A stretch of DNA of 8,460 nucleotides, taken from NCBI GenBank assembly GCA_009926295.1, contig RFPF01000119.1:1-8460 (forward strand), read 5' to 3'. Position 1 is the first letter of the stretch, and every line of letters starts with the position of its first letter. The translations under genes and the position numbers were made by a program. Of the stretch, positions 5,544 to 8,460 are shown in pieces. This DNA is from Planctomycetia bacterium (GTDB lineage: Bacteria; Planctomycetota; Planctomycetia; Pirellulales; UBA1268). A model generated the notes under the pieces. The model made no database searches, was not told the origin of the DNA, and saw nothing but the letters and a program-made list of their open reading frames with translations.

Positions 5544-7133
5544 ATGTACAAGCTCCTGCTCTGCTGGCGGTATCTCCGCACCCGCTGGATCGCGCTGGCG
5601 AGCGTGATCAGCGTGACGCTCGGCGTGGCGACCATGATCGTCGTCAACGCGGTGATGGCGGGCTTCTCCAACGAGATGCAGACGCGGATCCACGGCATCC
5701 TCTCCGACATCGTCTTCGAGAGCCATTCGCTCTCCGGGTTCCAGGATCCGCAGTGGCACATGGAGGAGATCCGTCGGGCGGCCGGTGACTCGATCGCCGG
5801 GATGACGCCGACGGTCGCCGTGCCCGCCATGCTGTCGTTCCAGGTCCGCGGCCAGTGGGTGACCCGTCAGGTCATGTTCATCGGCATCGACGAGTCGTCT
5901 CACGCGCAGGCGAGCGACTTCGGCCGCTACCTCCAGCATCCGGAGAACCGCAGGCAGTTGTCCTTCCTCCTGCGTGACGGCGGCTACGACACGGTCGACA
6001 GCCAGGCGGAAGCGCCCGGCCCCACGCGACCGGCGCTCGAGGGAGCCGGCTGGCCCTACCGCCGCATGCGGGTGGAGCGAGAGCGGCTCTGGCGGGAGCG
6101 GCAGGAGGAGCAGGAGCGGGCGACCGGCGGACCGACCCGCCCGGTCGACCGGCAGGTGGACGCGGTCCTCGCGGCGACCGACCCCGCCACCGCGCGACCG
6201 CCGGCCGACGACGCCCGGCCCGACCCCTTCAAGGCCGCCCGGCCGGAGGAGGGCCGCGCGATGGATCCGGCGAACGAGCAGTTCACGGGCATCGTGCCGG
6301 GCATCGGCCTGGCGAGTTTTCGCGACAACACCGGCGTCGACCGGTTCCTCGTGCTGCCCGGCGACGACGTGAAGGTCACGTTTCCCACGGCCGGCACGCC
6401 GCCCAAGGCCGTGAGCGACACGTTCACGATCGTCGATTTCTACGAGAGCAAGATGAGCGAATACGACTCGAACTTCGTCTTCGTGCCGATCGCCGCCCTG
6501 CAGCGCATGCGCGGGATGATCGACCCGCAGACCGGGATCCCGAGCGTCAACTCGATCCAGGTCAAGCTCCGGGACGGCGCCGATCTCGACCTCGTACGCG
6601 ACCGGCTGCGGAAGGCATTTCCAGCCGAGCTTTATGCGATCTCCACGTGGCGCGACAAGCAGGGGCCGCTGCTCTCGGCCGTCGACATGGAGATGGCGGT
6701 ACTCAACATCCTCCTGTTCATGATCGTCGCCGTGGCGGGCTTCGGGATCCTGGCGATCTTCTTCATGATCGTGGTGGAGAAGACCCGCGACATCGGGATC
6801 CTCAAGTCGCTCGGGGCCAGTTCGGCGGGGATCGCGGGCATCTTCCTGGGCTACGGCCTGTTTCTCGGCCTCGTGGGGGCCGGCGCCGGCCTCGCCCTGG
6901 GACTCGCGATCACCTGGAACATCAACCGCATCCGGGCGGCCGTCGAATGGTTCACCGGTGAGCGCGTGTTCGACCCGTCGATCTACTACTTCTTCAAGAT
7001 CCCCACGATCGTTCATCCGGCGACGGTGCTGTGGATCATCGCCGGCGCCGTCGCGATCGCCGTCACGGCGAGCGTCCTTCCGGCGATTCGTGCCGCCCGC
7101 CTCCACCCGGTGGAGGCGCTGCGGCATGACTGA
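5544..7133 (+). CDS. LolC/LolE-family lipoprotein-releasing ABC transporter permease (FtsX-like)
   Basis: This 529-residue inner-membrane protein is the permease half of a LolCDE-type transporter, which extracts lipoproteins from the inner membrane for delivery to the outer membrane. It has the family's 1+3 topology: TM1 at 15-38, a large periplasmic domain at 39-384, and TM2 (385-411), TM3 (429-456) and TM4 (492-513). The cytoplasmic coupling segment VVEKTRDIGILKSLGAS (410-426) and the C-terminal PAIRAARLHPVEALRHD (513-529) are LolC/E signatures. E. coli LolC has about 400 residues; most of the excess is between GID (114-116) and GIVPGIGLA (249-257), where residues 150-245 are rich in Arg, Glu, Pro and Ala and look disordered, with a charged helix near 172-192. 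The gene starts 24 bp after lysS without a clear Shine-Dalgarno sequence, and its last 8 bp overlap the ATPase gene (ATGACTGA), implying coupled translation. As the only permease here it may act as a homodimer (LolF-like). Family call firm; cargo unproven. Confidence 0.9.
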   Translation: MYKLLLCWRYLRTRWIALASVISVTLGVATMIVVNAVMAGFSNEMQTRIHGILSDIVFESHSLSGFQDPQWHMEEIRRAAGDSIAGMTPTVAVPAMLSFQVRGQWVTRQVMFIGIDESSHAQASDFGRYLQHPENRRQLSFLLRDGGYDTVDSQAEAPGPTRPALEGAGWPYRRMRVERERLWRERQEEQERATGGPTRPVDRQVDAVLAATDPATARPPADDARPDPFKAARPEEGRAMDPANEQFTGIVPGIGLASFRDNTGVDRFLVLPGDDVKVTFPTAGTPPKAVSDTFTIVDFYESKMSEYDSNFVFVPIAALQRMRGMIDPQTGIPSVNSIQVKLRDGADLDLVRDRLRKAFPAELYAISTWRDKQGPLLSAVDMEMAVLNILLFMIVAVAGFGILAIFFMIVVEKTRDIGILKSLGASSAGIAGIFLGYGLFLGLVGAGAGLALGLAITWNINRIRAAVEWFTGERVFDPSIYYFFKIPTIVHPATVLWIIAGAVAIAVTASVLPAIRAARLHPVEALRHD

Positions 7134-7860
7134 GCTGCCGGGCCAGGCGAGCCGCCAGACGGGCCGGGAGAGCCTGCTCGAGGCGCGCGGCGTGCGCAAG
7201 AGCTACCGCTCGGGCGGAGGCCGGCTCGACGTGCTGCGCGGCGTCGACTTCGAACTCCAGCCGGGCGGGTTCGTGTCGGTGATCGGGCAGAGCGGATCGG
7301 GCAAAAGCACGCTCCTGCATCTGATGGGCCTGCTCGACGCGCCCGATGACGGCGGGGTGTGGCTCGGCGGGGAGCGGGTCGACGACCTGCCGGCCGCTCG
7401 GCGCGACCGGCTCCGAAATACCGCCATCGGCATGGTCTTTCAGGCCTACCACCTGCTCCCCGAACTCGACGCCCTCGAGAACGTGCTCGCCCCGCTCTAC
7501 GTGCGGCACTCGTTGTCCGCGTGGCTGCGCGAGGGGGCCGCCGCGCGGGCACGGGCACGGGGACTGCTCGAACGCTTCGGCCTGGGCGAGCGGTTGCACC
7601 ACAAGCCACGGCAGCTGTCGGGCGGCGAGATGCAGCGGGTGGCGATCGCCCGGGCGCTCGTCGCCGAGCCGCGGGTGCTGCTCGCCGACGAGCCGACCGG
7701 CAATCTCGACGAGGAGAGCGGTGCCGGCATCCTCGACACGCTCTGTGAGTTGAACCGCCGGGATGGCCTTTCTATAGTGCTCGTCACCCACGACGCGGCG
7801 ATCGCGCGGAGGGCCGACCGGATCGTGCGGCTGGCCGCCGGTCGCGTCGAAAGCGTCTGA
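7126..7860 (+). CDS. lolD: LolD-type ABC transporter ATP-binding protein
   Basis: This 244-residue ATPase powers the upstream permease from the cytoplasmic side. All nucleotide-binding motifs are present: Walker A GQSGSGKST at 54-62, Q-loop Gln106, signature LSGGEMQ at 164-170, Walker B VLLADE at 184-189 with catalytic Glu189, D-loop NLDEES at 193-198 and switch His222 in VTHD. The Q-loop region FQAYHLLPELDALENVLAPL (105-124) resembles LolD (FxHLLPxFTALENVxMPL), which separates it from general MacB/FtsE-like ATPases, though these are close relatives. Length is normal (E. coli LolD has 233 residues). The ATG at 7126 overlaps the permease stop by 8 bp. An open frame extends further upstream, but that part lies inside the permease gene and lacks ATPase sequence. 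The symbol rests on motif similarity and on pairing with a LolC/E permease. Confidence 0.9.
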   Translation: MTELPGQASRQTGRESLLEARGVRKSYRSGGGRLDVLRGVDFELQPGGFVSVIGQSGSGKSTLLHLMGLLDAPDDGGVWLGGERVDDLPAARRDRLRNTAIGMVFQAYHLLPELDALENVLAPLYVRHSLSAWLREGAAARARARGLLERFGLGERLHHKPRQLSGGEMQRVAIARALVAEPRVLLADEPTGNLDEESGAGILDTLCELNRRDGLSIVLVTHDAAIARRADRIVRLAAGRVESV

Positions 7861-7869
7861 CCGCCGTCC

Positions 7870-7873
7870 GGAG
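7870..7873 (+). promoter_or_regulatory. Ribosome binding site of the aminotransferase gene
   Basis: GGAG lies 6 nt before the ATG at 7880, inside the 19-bp gap after the lolD stop. It supports 7880 over the in-frame Met7 codon at 7898. Confidence 0.6.
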
Positions 7874-7879
7874 CCGGCC

Positions 7880-8460
7880 ATGCCCCGCATCATCTTCATG
7901 AACGACCGCCTCGTGCCCGAAGACGAGGCGAAAGTCAGCGTCTTCGACCACGGCCTCCTCTACGGCGACGGCGTGTTCGAGGGCCTGCGCAGCTACGGAG
8001 GGCGGGTCTTCCGGCTCGACGCCCACCTCGACCGCCTGTGGGCGAGCGCCCGGGCGATCTGCCTCGAAATTCCGCTCACCAAGGCGGCGGTCGCGAAGGC
8101 GGTGAACGACACGCTCGCCGCCAACAAGCTCGTCGACGGCTACGTCCGGCTCGTCGTCACGCGGGGCGCGGGCAGCCTCGGCCTCGACCCCAACCGCACG
8201 AAGAACCCGCAGGTGATCGTGATCGCCGACACCATCAGCCTCTATCCGCGCGAGTATTACGAGCAGGGCCTGAAGATCGTCACCGCCGCCACGCAGCGGG
8301 TGCAGTCGGCCGCGCTCTCGCCGCGGATCAAATCGCTCAACTACCTCAACAACATCATGGCCAAGCTCGAGGGCCTGCGGGCAGGCTGCGTCGAGGCCCT
8401 GATGCTCAACCACAAGGGCGAGGTGGCCGAGTGCACGGGCGACAACGTGTTCGTCGTGCG
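7880..8460 (+). CDS. ilvE: Branched-chain amino acid aminotransferase, PLP class IV (3' end cut by window)
   Basis: The first 193 residues of a fold-type IV PLP aminotransferase are present; about a third of the usual 290-300 residues is missing beyond the edge. Members of this type interconvert branched-chain 2-oxo acids and valine, leucine or isoleucine with glutamate as amino donor. Visible motifs are DHGLLYGDGVFEGLR (23-37), RVFRLDAHLDRLWASA (42-57), RLVVTRGAGSLGLDP (90-104), the catalytic Schiff-base Lys151 in RIKSLNYLNN, and EALMLN..GEVAECTGDNVF (172-191), with Glu184 expected near the PLP ring nitrogen. YGDGVFEGLR and RGxGxLGLDP favour the IlvE branch over D-alanine aminotransferase or aminodeoxychorismate lyase, which share the fold. 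Usual EAT-GDN reads ECT-GDN here. It begins 19 bp after lolD with a good GGAG and probably belongs to the same transcript. Family call firm; substrate inferred. Confidence 0.85.
   Translation, partial: MPRIIFMNDRLVPEDEAKVSVFDHGLLYGDGVFEGLRSYGGRVFRLDAHLDRLWASARAICLEIPLTKAAVAKAVNDTLAANKLVDGYVRLVVTRGAGSLGLDPNRTKNPQVIVIADTISLYPREYYEQGLKIVTAATQRVQSAALSPRIKSLNYLNNIMAKLEGLRAGCVEALMLNHKGEVAECTGDNVFVV

Noticed and set aside
4133..5788. A 551-codon plus-strand frame overlapping lysS
   Set aside because: Arginine-dominated translation with no motif, explained as an out-of-frame reading of lysS.
3993..7199. A 1,068-codon open frame on the minus strand opposite lysS and the permease gene
   Set aside because: Same cause as above. 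The sense frames contain every expected LysRS and LolC/E motif, while the antisense product shows none.
1..8460. CRISPR array, insertion sequence, phage, toxin-antitoxin or defence island
   Set aside because: I saw no regularly spaced repeats, no transposase or integrase motif, no paired terminal repeats and no known defence domain. All recognised genes are housekeeping, metabolic or surface-related.

Overview
The window reads as ordinary chromosome from a very GC-rich bacterium, roughly 70% G+C by eye. It is most likely a member of the Planctomycetota. The strongest clue is the left-edge gene, whose N-terminus carries the EPLERRELLA signature (LEPR-XLL type) seen on large exported proteins of planctomycetes, followed by DUF11-like surface-repeat sequence. 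Codon use agrees: the sense frames of the central genes contain no TTA, CTA or TCA codon over more than 3 kb. The phylum is an inference; no rRNA or other phylogenetic marker is present.

Left part (1-3575): a surface protein gene runs leftward off the window edge. It is divergent, across about 230-270 bp, from a rightward pair: a KAS III-like condensing enzyme with an intact Cys-His-Asn triad, then an exported SMP-30/gluconolactonase-type lactonase. The divergent region holds alternative hairpins ending in a short T run. The lactonase gene converges on, and overlaps by 23 bp, a small leftward VOC (glyoxalase/bleomycin-resistance fold) gene that appears to lack the usual metal ligands.

Right part (4008-8460): a tight rightward run, probably one operon, of lysS (class II lysyl-tRNA synthetase), a LolC/LolE-type lipoprotein-release permease, the LolD-type ATPase, and a class IV aminotransferase of the branched-chain type cut by the window end. 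Gaps are 24 bp, -8 bp (ATGACTGA overlap) and 19 bp. The 24-bp lysS/permease gap is mostly a perfect 8-bp stem with a TCGG loop. The permease is the only Lol permease in view and has about 100 extra, low-complexity residues in its periplasmic domain.

I found no mobile element, CRISPR array, tRNA/rRNA, phage gene or clear defence system. No gene-free stretch exceeds 300 bases. I see no convincing new multi-gene system; the observations worth checking are modest and are listed as findings.
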